Origin: Hetaerina americana
Lineage: Eukaryota > Arthropoda > Insecta > Odonata > Calopterygidae
Assembly (NCBI GenBank): GCA_022747635.1
Contig: JAKTNV010000042.1
Location: forward strand, 1,500,501 to 1,564,500
Length of the DNA: 64,000 nucleotides
Direction of reading: 5' to 3'
In this document: in pieces, positions 36,361-48,388 of the stretch
How the letters are laid out: each line of letters opens with the position of its first letter
How positions within the stretch are numbered: position 1 is the stretch's first letter
Translations under genes and position numbers: made by a program
The notes under the pieces: generated by a model
What the model was told of the DNA's origin: nothing
Database searches by the model: none
What the model saw: the letters and a program-made list of their open reading frames with translations, nothing else

Positions 36361-36494
36361 GTACTCTGGTCATTTAAATATGAGGCTGACCTGAAGGCCT
36401 CAGAGAAGGCCGAAAGCCCAAACTTTCTGAAATGTAAGTGTCCTTTTACCTGTTATCTATCATTATTTTTGTGTTCTATTCTGCCGTCTAAATG

Positions 36495-36532
<38 letters not shown>
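36361..36532 (+). repeat. Diverged relative of the palindrome unit, with TA tail
   Basis: From about 36392 the sequence CTGAAGGCCTCAGAGAAGGC then CGAAAGCC parallels the CTCTGAGAGGGCCGAAAGCT part of the unit at 33.6-34.1 kb. Downstream AGTGTCCTTTTA and TTTTTGTGTTCTATTCTG parallel GTGTGTCCTTTTAAATG and ATTTGTGTTATATTGTG. It ends in (TA)n at 36496-36532, as the others end in TA. I infer the same repeat family, an older copy. It stands on the opposite side of the LINE from the palindromes. Confidence 0.6.
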
Positions 36533-36536
<4 letters not shown>

Positions 36537-39500
36537 TTGTAGTTCTCCTCATTCGAGGGTGGTACGAGCAGGGCAATGCCCCGGGGTCATCTCAACAGGG
36601 ATACCCCCAGTATCCCGGTCGGGGTGGTGACCGAGGGTGTGTATCCCGGGAGGATGTGTTTGTGTAATTTCGCTACCCGTGCAAATACTCATTCTTCTGT
36701 CTCGTGTTTGCGCGCGCGACGGTAACCGATCACCATCATAGCGGGCGACACTTCAACCTGATGGATTGTTAGTGTTTGGAGTGGTGTGGCGAGACGTTGA
36801 TGCGCGGACGCCCTATACGAGGTCACTAAATGCAATTTGCTTCCAATTTATTTCATGTTAAGGTATTATTGAGCTTCCATATTTACTATAGCGGCATGTG
36901 AATGTTGACTTGCTGTGGTTTTCCCTCCTAAGCTTCCCAGAGCTCTAGGATATGAGTGGCAAGAGAACACAAAGCTCAACCCCGCCCAAATAACGACGAC
37001 ATGCTCTGTGGGGAGGTACGGGTAATTATAAACTAAAGTGACTGAAAGAAAAGGTTATTTGTGCCATTAGGGTTACGTGGTAAGTTTGGTAGAGGTAAGA
37101 TGTTTAGACAATGGGGGGGGGGGGGTAGGTTGAAGAGAAACCCGGTATCGCCATTGTTCTATCCCTGAGGAATGACGCCAATCGGGCCCGCTATCGAACG
37201 TCCCATCCGATATGCATCATGCTCCGCGCGAAGTGATCTCCACATAGAACCCAAGCATGGATCGAAATATCTCGGAAGTTCTTCCACCGCCGGGATTCCT
37301 ACTCTGCGTTGTGTATTAGGTTAGACCTAGGGGTTTTAAGCAATAATTGTACGCTGGTCACCGCCAAAATCCTATTACCCACCTCTTTGGGCTTGTATGC
37401 AGTTAATGGGATAGAAAACGGTGCTTCTCTTCCCATGTCACGATTCATTTTTTAAATACGTCACACTAGACCTTTGAAGTAAATATAACAATTGATTTGA
37501 TAATGCGGGAAGAGGTGTATAGTCCTTGCACGGTTTTATTATTTTTTACTATTTTTTATCTAAAAGATTTCGTAGTTCTTGTTTTTCGGCGGAAAGATTT
37601 TTAGCTTAAACGATTCTCTTGTTCGAATACTGAAGGGATCCAGAGTCAGGGTGATGTTCCGTCATACTCCTTGTTAAAACCAATCTTTGCCTCCTAGTCC
37701 CAAAACTTTCTATGAAATATCAGATTACCGGAGGGGAGTAGCTGTGTCTCCCGCCTGCCCTGATAAGTAAATTTCACACGCCGCTGGGTTTAATACGAAT
37801 CCAGATTCATTGTCACCTATCAATCAAACCCTCTATCTAATAAGTGTGGGGGTTTGTGATTAACGCGTATTCTATTAATGGGTAACATTATGTTATTCCT
37901 CGTGCCAGAGGAATGACACAATTCAACCGTGGCAATGACGCAACGATTCTCTGTAGTGATATCAAGACAGGCCTCCGGTCGGGATCAACTTAATTCTCGT
38001 TTCGTGAGGGGTTCACTCCAACATGCGCGTGTGAGTGACAAGAGGGGAGATAAGGGGTTGAAAGAAGCCGAAAGCAGCGCGGCGTCATTAGTAGAGGTGC
38101 CGGCGGCAAATACGAGCAGACCGGGAGAAAGGAGCGCAATGAGGGCACAAAAATAACGGGAGGACACGCGGGCAAGGAACCCGGCCCCCCACTCGTCGTG
38201 CTTCGCCCCTCTACACCTCAGCCCCTCTCGATTCTCCTCATCTCGTCCGCTCCGCAACGGCCCCATCCCCACTCGGTCTCCTCCTGCGTCCCCGAGGGTA
38301 TAAAAATGGATGCTTTCTGCGGGAATGGGCAGGCAAGGGCCGTCCTCACCTTACCCCTCTCCTTCCCTCGTCTCTCCCTCTGGCCTTAAAAGGGCTCGAA
38401 TGAAGGGGCGAGCGAGTGAGCGAGCTTTTCCTTTTTATTAAGAAGGAAGACGGACGGACGCGGGTGGGTTGGGGTGTCCTCACGTAAGGTTTGGAATGTG
38501 TGGGTGTGTGATAGTGACTGAGAGGCAAGCGAAGAGGAGGAGGCGTCCCCGCTCTCCTTCCTTAGGGCGTGGGTATTGGACTGTCAAGGGGACGGAGGGA
38601 CGAAATGGGTGGAAGGGTTTTTTTTCGAGGAGGAGGCGGGGACGGGCGAGGGTTTTTCTGCATGTTGATTCGACGTTGGATTTGTTTTCTCGGAGAGCAA
38701 AGTACTCCCCCTGATCAAAGAGGTCGATGTTTTCCTCCTTTTTTTATTTACTCCGCACGGCTCCCGTCTTTATATCTCCCCCTCTTGCTCCCTCCCCCCT
38801 CCCTCTCTCTCTCTCTTGTCCGACCGCCCCTTCCACTCCCAAGACGTGGGAGGGACATTTTACCCTGATTGACCCTTCTCCAGTAGTGCATATTTTTTTA
38901 CTCTCTCGATTCATTCATCGCTCATTTCGCTTCGAACCGAGACGGTGGAGGCAGAATCGCTCGGATGTCTTGTGCAGCGGAAATGTTAGCTTTTTTGCGT
39001 TTCGATGCTCGCAAGGTGGTATGTGCATTTGTTGGATAGCAACAAGTAGGTCATGTCTTATTTACGGTCACGTGAGGGTACACGCGGATAAAAAAACCGT
39101 CTACACAACCCTTCATGCAAGCCTTTAATGTTGTGATGGAGTTAAATTTCTTTTAGATTTGCTTCACAAGCATTCTGAGGACGAAGGAATAATGGTTATT
39201 AATAATTTATTCCCAATAAGCACGTACGCGTATGGTGAATTCCACACCTTTCGTGAGAAACCCATTTGAGTGACTCTTATACCTCGATTAGCATATGTTA
39301 ATGGGAGTGTGTTTGTCCCATATGTGAACGCCGCAAATAAATCCCATCTCTACTAAAGAACACAGGCTCATTATTGCTCTGTCAGATGTTTTTCCCATTT
39401 TATGTGTCTCGCCCCTACCCGCCCGATTGAGCCTGTTTTACAGCTTTTGCGGCTCCGAGTGTAAGAGTCCTTGTAGCCAGAGTTATTACACGTCCGCTCT

Positions 39501-40960
39501 CATAATTTTTTTATCGTCTGTGGAAATGATGTTTTTGGGAAACATGTACATGGGTCGCGCTTTTACATCAGTGCCCTCTCAAATTTTCGTGCCTATTGTG
39601 TCGGAAGGGATGACGTCCAAAGTGTTAATGCTTGATCGCCCACGTATGTGATGCTCTCCCCTGATTCGTGTCTGACAAAACTCCTTTTTTGAGGGGGGAT
39701 AGTTAAAATTTCAATCCTCAGTTCGATATCATGCCTTTTGATTAGTTTAGCCTATGAAATGGTAACATTTATGTGGGTCTTCGTGGCAGCTTTTAGAGCT
39801 TATTTTATTTTCGACGACTTTATTGGAACATCTATAGCATAACGTTTTAGATTAGGGCCTTAATACTTCAAATCCTCTCTGTAATGCTCACATTTACGTC
39901 TTTATCGCTGACTCTCCTGTAATAAAATCCTTGTAAGAGTTTTTAATGATACATTTCAAAGAAGTCCAAATTTATAAATGCACGTAAATATTTGAATTTT
40001 TAGCATCAATTATCCTAGTTTTTTGTTTCCAATGCGAAATTATTTAAGCAGATAATCCCTCTTCTGTGCACCGTGATTATTGCTTGCGCCTTGAGGACGT
40101 TAAGAGGAGTTGATGTGGCTATGTCAATGTGATTTTTTAGGGTTTATTCCACGGCGCATGTAGTCGTTTTCTGACTTCTGGACATTTTTCCATTCTTACA
40201 ATGAGACTCATAAGAGAGGCTAAAAACTTTCGACGTGTATCGGAAATGAATCATCGTTCGGTAATTCCCGAGTATTTTCGCCCTCCTCCCGGGATTTATA
40301 TCTTAAAATAGGGACATGAGCAAGGGTCTAATTTACCGTAACTACTTCTATTCAAATTTAAGGATTCACTTAAGTGTCAACTTGGAAACTATTCCTGGCC
40401 ATAATAACTACGAGGGAAAATTAAAGAAGCCTTAAATGCTACCACGTGAGTCAGCTGACACAAACGATCGAATATCCTCCATGGACTTTCGGAACCATCA
40501 CTTTATTCCAGCATCTTAACTCAGTATCTATGTAAATTTGATATGTTTGGTAGCCTTTTACCGTAATTTTGATTTCAATTGGCAAAAAAACGGTAATTTG
40601 AAACACTACTACGACATCACATTTGACAGGAGAACCCATGTACATGCTTGTTACAGTTTCTCGCCTTATTTTGTTTTTACCGAGTATGCACTATTTATTT
40701 ACATCAATGGGTCTCGTGTAGTATCACATACCTTACAATGTTTTACTCTCGTCGTACCTTCTGCTTCGCAGATATTATAATTACTGGCGCGAGTGAACGT
40801 AATCTTTGATGGTTAATTCGCCCCTTATATTAGTTGTCAGTCCTTATGGTTTACTTTCCCGTGTGGTTTTGAGAAAGGACGTGCATTTATCTTCATGTGA
40901 GGGAGTATTTTTCCTGCACCTGTCTGTGAATACGCGAAAAGGATCAAAGCCTTCCCGTTT
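36533..40960. other. Non-coding DNA; CpG block at 37.9-38.9 kb
   Basis: 36.54-36.75 kb is GC-rich with short self-complementary words (CAGGGATACCCCCAGTATCCCGG region) and may be an unnamed repeat. A 13-base G run is at 37113-37125. 37.9-38.9 kb alternates purine- and pyrimidine-rich DNA with CpG. 38.9-40.96 kb is AT-rich with nothing recognised. Confidence 0.5.
38285..38345 (+). promoter_or_regulatory. Possible TATA-type core promoter, speculative
   Basis: GAGGGTATAAAAATGG, with the TATAAAAA box at 38299-38306, has a good consensus and sits inside a CpG-rich block. No initiator element or exon can be recognised downstream, so this may be chance. Confidence 0.18.
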
Positions 40961-43900
40961 GGACGTCTGGCTATACTTATGATGCGATCTCGGGGCTTTG
41001 GGAAGAGGTTGCAGAAGGTTGTCTCTCGGGTTGAGGAAAGTAAGAGAAAGAAGTGGACCCAGGTGGCGGAACATCCCATGGTGATGGAGTGGGAGGATGG
41101 ATTTCCCTCCTTTCCCCCTATTTCCTCTTCCCTCTGTCCTCTCCCCCCCTCCCCCCGTCGTCCTCTTTCGATGTACTGCAAAGGCGCGTGACAAGTTGAA
41201 CGTGAAACTGTTGCGGCCGGGGTTGGTGGTCGTAATTGTGGTTCCCACCGTGCATGCGCGTGTGGGTTGTTCGGCACCGAGTTAGCAACGGCGTCCCTTC
41301 GTCCTCTCCCATTTCCTTTGCAGAACAAACATGCTCACCTCCATCTTCCCCGTGCCGGCGCCTGCCCCCCCTTCCGCCCCCAACACCCTTCCCTTCTCCC
41401 ATACCTTCCTCTTCCTCGCCGGACCGCCGTTCCTGGTTTTTAACACTCCCGGAGTAATCCACCCCATTCATCCTTTGAGTTCTTCGCAGTTCTCCCGTCC
41501 CTAGCTGCATTTCCTCGCCTAGGTTTCTGTTTTTTCTCTCTGTACCTTTGCAAGGTAGGTTACAGTTCCTCGCCGTTTCCGTGACGGCCGCATTTCAGGA
41601 ATAATGGGAAAATGAATGGAACTTTCCAAATGAACGGGGGGAGAACCTGATAATATTTGTGGAAAACAGGAATTATTTATACTCCATTGTAAAACTTCAG
41701 CATCTACTTACTTAATTTCGAACATACTGTTAGATATACGTAAATATGGCATTGTTTTTTTCCAAGCAATCTTGTGAACTCAGAAAAATGTAGTACTTTA
41801 ATTTTAATAGATTTCTTTGTATTGAGAAGGTTCTTTCAAACCAAGAAGTCAAAAAATTTGTCAATTCTTACTTATGTTGCTTAGTGGGATATATCTATTC
41901 CATGTAAGTAGGTTTATTTACTTAAGCTCAAAAATATTTGTTGGCTAACAGCCATGCTTTTGATAGCGAATAATAAAGTAATCTTTGAGTCCCGGACCAT
42001 TAATAAAAAGAGTTTTTGAAATTTTTATGATTTCGCCTGCTATCGCATTCTCGTAGTGGTGAAACGACGACCTTCTTCGCATATATTTTTATAATAAATG
42101 AATCTTGAATATTGAAATATAATGAAATAATTTACTTTATAATTCCACACGAATCTTGAATAATCTTATTAAAAATTAATATTACCTAAATTAAATGCTA
42201 AGGCACTTAATATAATTATCTTAAGCGTAGGCAAGAGACACCATTATATGGGTATTGATTAAAATAAAATGGGGGAGGGATAGCCTTCACCGCTTGTATG
42301 ATGATTAAAATTTGCGCAAAGTACAAAAACCGTAAATAGATATTTTGGTTTGTTACGTCAGTCGTTCTTCTCCAAACTTACGGGTCCAAAATTTCCATTT
42401 GCCGCGATTTCTCTCAGGACCTTCGTTGCAGGTTATGCCGTGCTTCTTGCTTTTGTCCAAGGATTTCGTCATAAAGGAGGGGTTGCTCATTAAATTTTAT
42501 TTCCCGAAATATTCCTGTCGAGGATATTTCAAAATATATAGGTAAAAGAGTAGACGTCTCTTCGTCAAACGGGAACTTATATTTTCGATTCACAATCACT
42601 CAATCGGGGTGTAATAATTGGAGTTGTAATAACTCACCACCATTCTTCATCAAATTTCAGACGATTGGTACCAAAGGTATCACTTTATTATTAAGAAATA
42701 TAATTCTGGAAAAAATTCAACCAAATATGTGACCTTTTGGACGATTAGCAATAGATACAATGATTTTTTTTAAATTCATAAATATTTCATACTGTGTATT
42801 TTCATTTTCGTCCAAACACCAAATGCTACTGAATTCAACCTTTTTCGTAAATTGGCATTGAAACACATGGTCAACAAGCTTTTCTGCATAGTACTGCCAT
42901 GTTCTGTAGTCGTATGGTATCAATGAAATACTAGAATCCTACGAATAATATAATCATTCGCGTGCCACTAATAATGTTTGTCTTAAGTATGCGATATGTA
43001 AATGAGCATGTCCATGAGCTATCTGCCATTATTACTTTAACTAGTGCAATATTCTCTCCAAAGTTCAGGGAAAGGATGTTTACAATGAATTCATGTGAAG
43101 TAAACAATGAAGTTCAACAAATGGGTAATTTAGTGAAGCACAAGGGGACATAATATTCTTGCGGTTATGGAGGAGTTTACTGATAACCGAATGGCATCGA
43201 CGTGTATCAATCCTTTTGGCATACTTGCATCTAAACAAATAAATATTAAGCGTAGTGTACATAAATGCACTGGAGAGCTCTCACTGAAGAATCTTCCGGA
43301 GAGTTATTCGAATCGGAAACGCTCGCCGCTTAAGTGCGACACGTGCTCAAAAATCGCAGTTTCATCTCGACATGGTATTTGTGTGCGTGTGGATGTTTTA
43401 TGCCTTTCCAGTGGGAGGACTTGGGATGTCATCCTTTTTGTGACCGGGACAACTTGTTCGTTACTAGTATTTTCGCGTCATAAAATATAAAAAATGGAAT
43501 GCTCTCCATCCGCGTACATTACGTGAATTTTTCTTCCGAGTCCTTCGTTTTTATTGGCGGATGTGTTGTGCTAGCTGAAATGCAGTCATTGGCTTGTAAA
43601 TCTTTTCGAAATGATCACCAATGAAAAGTTACGCCGTGACATTTTTTACGATTCATTTTGCCTTCCCGTATATAATGCATCTCTCTGTTTGTTCGGGAAA
43701 GATCAGGAAGAGCGTTTTGAATGAAGGAAAGAGAAGTTTCGGTTTTATCGAATTTATTCGCAACTCTGGCATGAAGTCGCTACCCCCTGACATTTGTCCC
43801 GACTCTCTGTATCTCACTGCCGCTGCTTTCGAAGTGTTTCCCTTGTTTTTCTATCCTCCGCATATACGTACGTGGTCCTCAAATGTCTCAAATGCCAACT

Positions 43901-44170
43901 ATCTGCCGGTACGCGATTGCGGAAGGAATACCTCTTCGTGGCACGTCGTAGATGCTTCGCTTCTCCGAATGTTATTGTCTCATCCCTGTTTATCTACGTA
44001 CGTTTATTCGTTGGGATATATTTTCGACATTTATTCGCTGTCGTAATTCTGACACTCCATTCATGAAGACATTTCTTGTGCCTGCCATCATCGCTTATAT
44101 GCCAGGGTTGGGTTTTTTCAATGCATTGCCCTATACTTAGGTCGCACTTAAACTGTAAGCCGTCGTTGTC
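40961..44170. other. C/T-rich patch then AT-rich spacer
   Basis: 41.08-41.46 kb contains G- and C/T-rich patches with competing frames on both strands. 41.56-44.17 kb is AT-rich. Frames at 43.2-44.1 kb lack any recognisable motif. Confidence 0.55.
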
Positions 44171-44189
44171 CGGAGCGAATTAAGTTATT

Positions 44190-44412
44190 TCAAACAATTT
44201 CTGAACCCATGTTTTCGCTCTCTCTACCATTTTCGAAATTTGGTTGACCCTTTTATCCCGATTAGCCCTTGGCTTGTCATCAGTTTTCCCAGGAGCCGGA
44301 CCGTCACCGTTCACGCGACATACATGCCCGAAGCTGGATTCGAACCTGCGACCTTTGTGTTCGCTTTTGATTGAGCAAGCACGTTGCCCACTCCAATAAC
44401 CTGACTGGCTAC
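44190..44412 (-). mobile_element. tRNA-derived SINE
   Basis: On the minus strand the head starts near 44412 with TAGCCAGTCAGG, an A-box-like word apparently missing one base of the consensus TRGCNNAGYNGG. The B box GGTTCGAATCC is at 44336-44346 within CGCAGGTTCGAATCCAGC. Spacing between the boxes is longer than in a tRNA because of an expanded middle region. A non-tRNA body follows (TTCGGGCATGTATGTCGCG and on) down to about 44190. I did not find a convincing target duplication. Confidence 0.6.
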
Positions 44413-44960
44413 GGTATCCAATTGGGAATACCGTTAATCCAAGTTTGGCTATTAGTCTTGCACCTCTTGCAAGATTAATTCTTAACCCGATCGTTGTGGA
44501 AAGACCAGAATTTCTATGTGCGCCCTTCGCAATAAATATGTGTAAGTGTACGAACATTGCCCAATTTATATTCGACTATTCAGTTTTTTGTCATGATTTA
44601 ATAAACTTAAAAAATGGTTTTGTGGTAGATGTGGTTTTAGCTCACCAATAACCGTGAAATTATTGTCTTTCTTTCCCAGAGATGCCATGACATAAAAGAG
44701 AACTTAATTCATCTGTGTGAAACTCACTGCCCTTTATTCCTTGTTGTAAGATATATTATTCCAAAACTTTGCTCCAACGTACGTGTATGATTGTCACTTG
44801 TCAAAGTAGAGAATGAAATAGAGACCACACTACACACATATTCGCTGATAAAATAAAATTTTCGTCATAGGATGATTTTAAATGTAGGATCTGGCTTAAT
44901 TATTTTTAAACAGAAGAAAGAGGCCATAGCATTTCGCGCGCCACTGTGTTTAGCATATAA
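44413..44960. other. AT-rich spacer
   Basis: No coding sequence or repeat was recognised between the SINE and the left end of the hAT remnant. Confidence 0.5.
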
Positions 44961-46578
44961 CAGGGCGGGTAACCCTGCGGCTCTTTGAAGGATTATTTGT
45001 GGCTCTCGATAAATATACCCGAGTTCCCTTTTCATTTTTGTGTTGTTATATTTTAAAAACTGTAATATCGTTCCGTGTGTGTTTCAAAATGTCTTTTAAA
45101 TTACCGACAACAATTTCGAAAGACTAAGTGCAACGTTATAACAATTTCACTTCCGTCCAAGTTAAGAATGATATGACTCATCGAAAACTGTGCTAACGAA
45201 CATATAGAGTGGCGTCATCGACCGACTCCAGACCGTTTTGAATTTTTAAACTTTCATTGCAACGGAAAGTTGACTTTGTGCTCTGGAGGAAACAATTTGT
45301 ATCATTCTTGCTACGGATATAATTCGTAATCTAGAATTTTAGTAAGTAACTATAATTTGTTTCGCAGTACTCAACACGTATCGTTATTGTTTTAATAGCA
45401 CAAAACGTTTTTTTCTAAATTTCTATATAAATTTCCAGTTCTTTTAAAAATATGACGACAGAGAACGAAAATAAAAAAAAAAATAAATTACTTGCAAGAA
45501 AGTTGAAGTTTTAATAATGAGTGGGAGAAGATTTCTTTTTTATTGATCATAACGGGAGAAAATTATGTGTTATTTGAAATTCTACGGTCAAAAATTATAA
45601 AGTTATCAATTTGTGTCGACATTATGAAGCCAATCATTCTCAGTTTTATAATCAGTATCCACCAAATTAAGATCAGATAAACTTGCTTCTTTAAAATCAA
45701 ATTTAAGTAAACAACAGTCAATTTTGACGACCTTAAACAATAAAGCTAGGAATGTGGCGAAATCCAGTTTTGTTATTGCCTGGAAAATATATCGTGCAAA
45801 ACGCCCGTATGAAGAAGGAGAGTTTATATTTAAAAACTTGGAAGATGCCATCAAAGCTTTAAATCCAAATAAAGCAGCATTGCACAGAATTGTTTCGCAA
45901 ATTCCCATCTCGAGACATACTACGGAACGACGCATTACAGCAATTAAAACATCTCTTGAATATTTAGTTTTCAAACTAAATTACAACTTTGTCAAAAGGA
46001 CATTAAAAATAAAAAATTTTGTCGTTTTCCTCCTATTAAAAAAATGTGTTCCAATAGTAAACAAGAAAAACTCAACGAGTTTATAAAAAAGCCAGAAGGA
46101 ATATAGTATTAACAGAATTCCAAAAGAGATTTCAAGGCTTGAAATATGTTAAATCATCTCTTGGTTTTTTTCTGAATCAATTTGGAATTAACATAATTAA
46201 AGGTGAGTTTTCCATTTCCAATATAATTATGACCCCGAAAAGCATCAGGAAAATTAGAATTAATGGAGATGCAAGAAGCCCTACAATTAAAATATAAGTC
46301 GACGCTGGTAACTGAATTTTTGACATTTGTACCAGAATCGAAGTATCCTGAATTAAAAAAGGCTTCTTGATGAATTATTCCAGTATTCGTCACAATGTAC
46401 TTATGTGAATCATTTTAGTCCACTTTAGAATTCGTGAAATCCAAACACCAATCAGTATAACTCACCAGCATCTGAAAAAAATTACCGAGAAGTGCTGTCA
46501 CCAACTATTCACTAAATTTTAAAGAATTAAGAAGAGAAGAAAAATAAATGTGTTTAATTTTTAATATTTAAAGTCAAT
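44961..46578 (+). mobile_element. hAT-superfamily remnant, tentative boundaries
   Basis: The transposase remains at 45.5-46.5 kb place this in hAT. The left boundary is proposed at CAGGGCGGGTAACC (44961), followed by TGCGGCTCTTTGAAGGATT, a style common at termini of this hAT group. The octamer GCATATAA directly precedes it (44953-44960) and recurs at 46579-46586, 31 bp after the transposase stop. Eight bases is the hAT target-duplication length. The right end, however, does not show a terminal inverted repeat matching the left, so the octamer match could be chance in AT-rich DNA. The remnant cannot be autonomous. Confidence 0.45.
45518..46547 (+). pseudogene. hAT transposase of the GTF2IRD2/ZBED5-like group, internally deleted
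   Basis: Joining short pieces in different frames recovers a family pattern. (1) 45524-45660: DFFFIDHNG, then a BED-type zinc finger with CVI, a TGA (45575-45577) in place of the second Cys, and later LCRHYEANH. (2) After a frameshift, 45667-45957: LRSDKLASLKSNLSKQQ, SSFVIAWKIYRAKRPYEEGE and SQIPISRHTTERRITAI, the conserved N-terminal region. (3) About 45958-46370: NKKFCRFPP, TEFQKRFQGLKYV, LELMEMQEALQLKY and TEFLTFVPESKYPELKKA. (4) 46371-46547: MYLCESF, a stop, STLEFVKSKHQSV, a stop, and TNYSLNFKELRREEK ending at TAA (46545-46547); this is the C-terminal dimerisation region. Pieces 2 and 3 abut near 45957, so the central catalytic region is missing. Total about 340 codons against roughly 600 in intact relatives. 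Confidence 0.8.
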
Positions 46579-48170
46579 GCATATAATTAGTACTTTTATT
46601 TATTTTTCTAATAAATATAACGACGCCTCGGTTGCGTCCACCCGCGGAACATGTGTGTATTGCGGAGCACATACATTCACGGGGCCGGAGTTCACGGCGT
46701 CTCCGTCTCTGCCTGCTTCCTACTTTCTTTCCTCCGCCACTTTTATATATTTCTTTGCGACAGCGGTGGGAGCGATCCATGCTGACGCGCGCATCCTTCT
46801 CAATCCTTCTCCTTACTCGGGGTCACGTTTCTCGAGTTGACGTTTACGGCCTCTACCCCTTTTTGCGTCCACGTGTAACCCTCCCCGATCCCTGGCCCCC
46901 TCAAACTCCTCGTCTCCAATCGACGGCTGTCTTAACTTCTTTCCCTCCTCGCGCCCCCTCCCCAGCACCCAGAGCCGACCTCCACCCTTGTCATTCCATT
47001 CCCTCCAGTCTCCTGGACTACAACCTCTCGCCTGACTGGCTTCCTTTCACCGCCTCCCCCCCCGCTCTCCTTCTCCAAAAGAATTTGCTGTCCTCTCATT
47101 GCTTTCCTTGGCTGCCATTTTTCTTCTTATTCATAAAAATAATTGAAATACCTTAAGCTTGCGTGCGTGCCTTTCGTTACATATCACTATGTACTTCACT
47201 GTGCGATAAGTAGGAATGAACGTTTTTCCAATAGCACTCATTACAAGGACTTTTAAGCAATTAATAATAAGTTTAGAGAACTTTGCCCATTGTTTAACTC
47301 TCTCTTCTTAACAAATGTCAATGTAAAAAGGTCCAATATTATTTAAATAGGAGAAATATGTGTACTCGAAGCATTGAAGTAGCTATTTTGTCGACTTACT
47401 CTGTTACTCTTGTCAACCTTCTTGTTATAAATATATTGATAGCCTTGTTTGATGACTATTTCCGTCCAAATTTTTGGAAGCTCTCTCGAATATTGTGCCA
47501 ACCATTGTTGTGTCGAAGAAATTCTCTAATTTGTACCAATGGTTAATTCACTTGATTTCATCAGCTAAAATAAATGGTTCCGATCGAGCTTTCAACGTGG
47601 TGTATGCTTTACATCATATTTACTGTTTTCATACTTATAGATCATATTCGGTTCCCTCATTGTTTCTTTATACAGTGCAATGCAATTTCCAACAATTTCA
47701 GTTTTGTCTTCAATCATTTATTAATTCTAACATTATATTTGTTTGCCTAAAGGCAGCTGTACTCCTTGATTGAACTTCCAAGTTCACGGCTAACTAAGAA
47801 CTCATAAAACGACGACCCCAGTATACATATTTGGATAATTACAATGTGTTATTAAAAGTAATGAATACAGATTGAGTATTTTCTCGACCATTAACTGGGA
47901 TCGACGAGTGATTGCTTTCACTTGGTTTTAGTATTTCTTAATTTGGAATTATACTTGTTTTATCGTGGTATTTAGTAAAATCATTAGCGTACATGTAATT
48001 TTAAAGTGTTCCAATTCAATTCCATTTTGTACAACTTCTTTCCCCACTTAAGTGAAGTTCTTCCCCTTGATCTCATTCTTCTCCAAAATTCTTTTACTCA
48101 AAATCGTCGACTCATGCGTCGAGTGAAGGTTGCACCGTTTCGGGGGTAGGTAGTAGAGGAGGTGAAGTCC
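46579..48170. other. C-rich patch then AT-rich spacer
   Basis: 46.63-47.1 kb is GC- and C/T-rich with low-complexity frames of up to 174 codons. 47.16-48.17 kb is AT-rich. Nothing was recognised. Confidence 0.55.
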
Positions 48171-48174
48171 AACC

Positions 48175-48388
48175 TTTTTCCAGCTTTCATTCTATCCTCA
48201 TCATCGTGCATTGTGGCACCAGGATTCTAAACGTATTTCAGGGAGTGCTCAACTAAACGACTTGCCATCACTCAGAAGTGAGTTGGGGAAACCATTGCTC
48301 GGGAATAAAGTGTTCGCAGCATGAAGGAATCGAACCCAGGAGAGCACACTGGGGTCTCATGCGATGTGCTTAAGGCCTCCGGGGTTCT
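48175..48388 (-). mobile_element. tRNA-derived SINE
   Basis: On the minus strand the head runs from about 48385 with the B box GGGTTCGATTCC at 48326-48337. The A-box region (GGCCTTAAGCACATCG) is weak. A conserved-looking body follows, GGTTTCCCCAACTCACTTC, with a small hairpin ACTCA-GAAG-TGAGT near 48272-48285 and then GAGCACTCCCTG. The body ends near 48175. No clear target duplication was identified. Confidence 0.55.

Noticed and set aside
36541..36640. CAGGGATACCCCCAGTATCCC region as terminal repeats of a transposon
   Set aside because: Only short self-complementary words; no partner end or target duplication was found.
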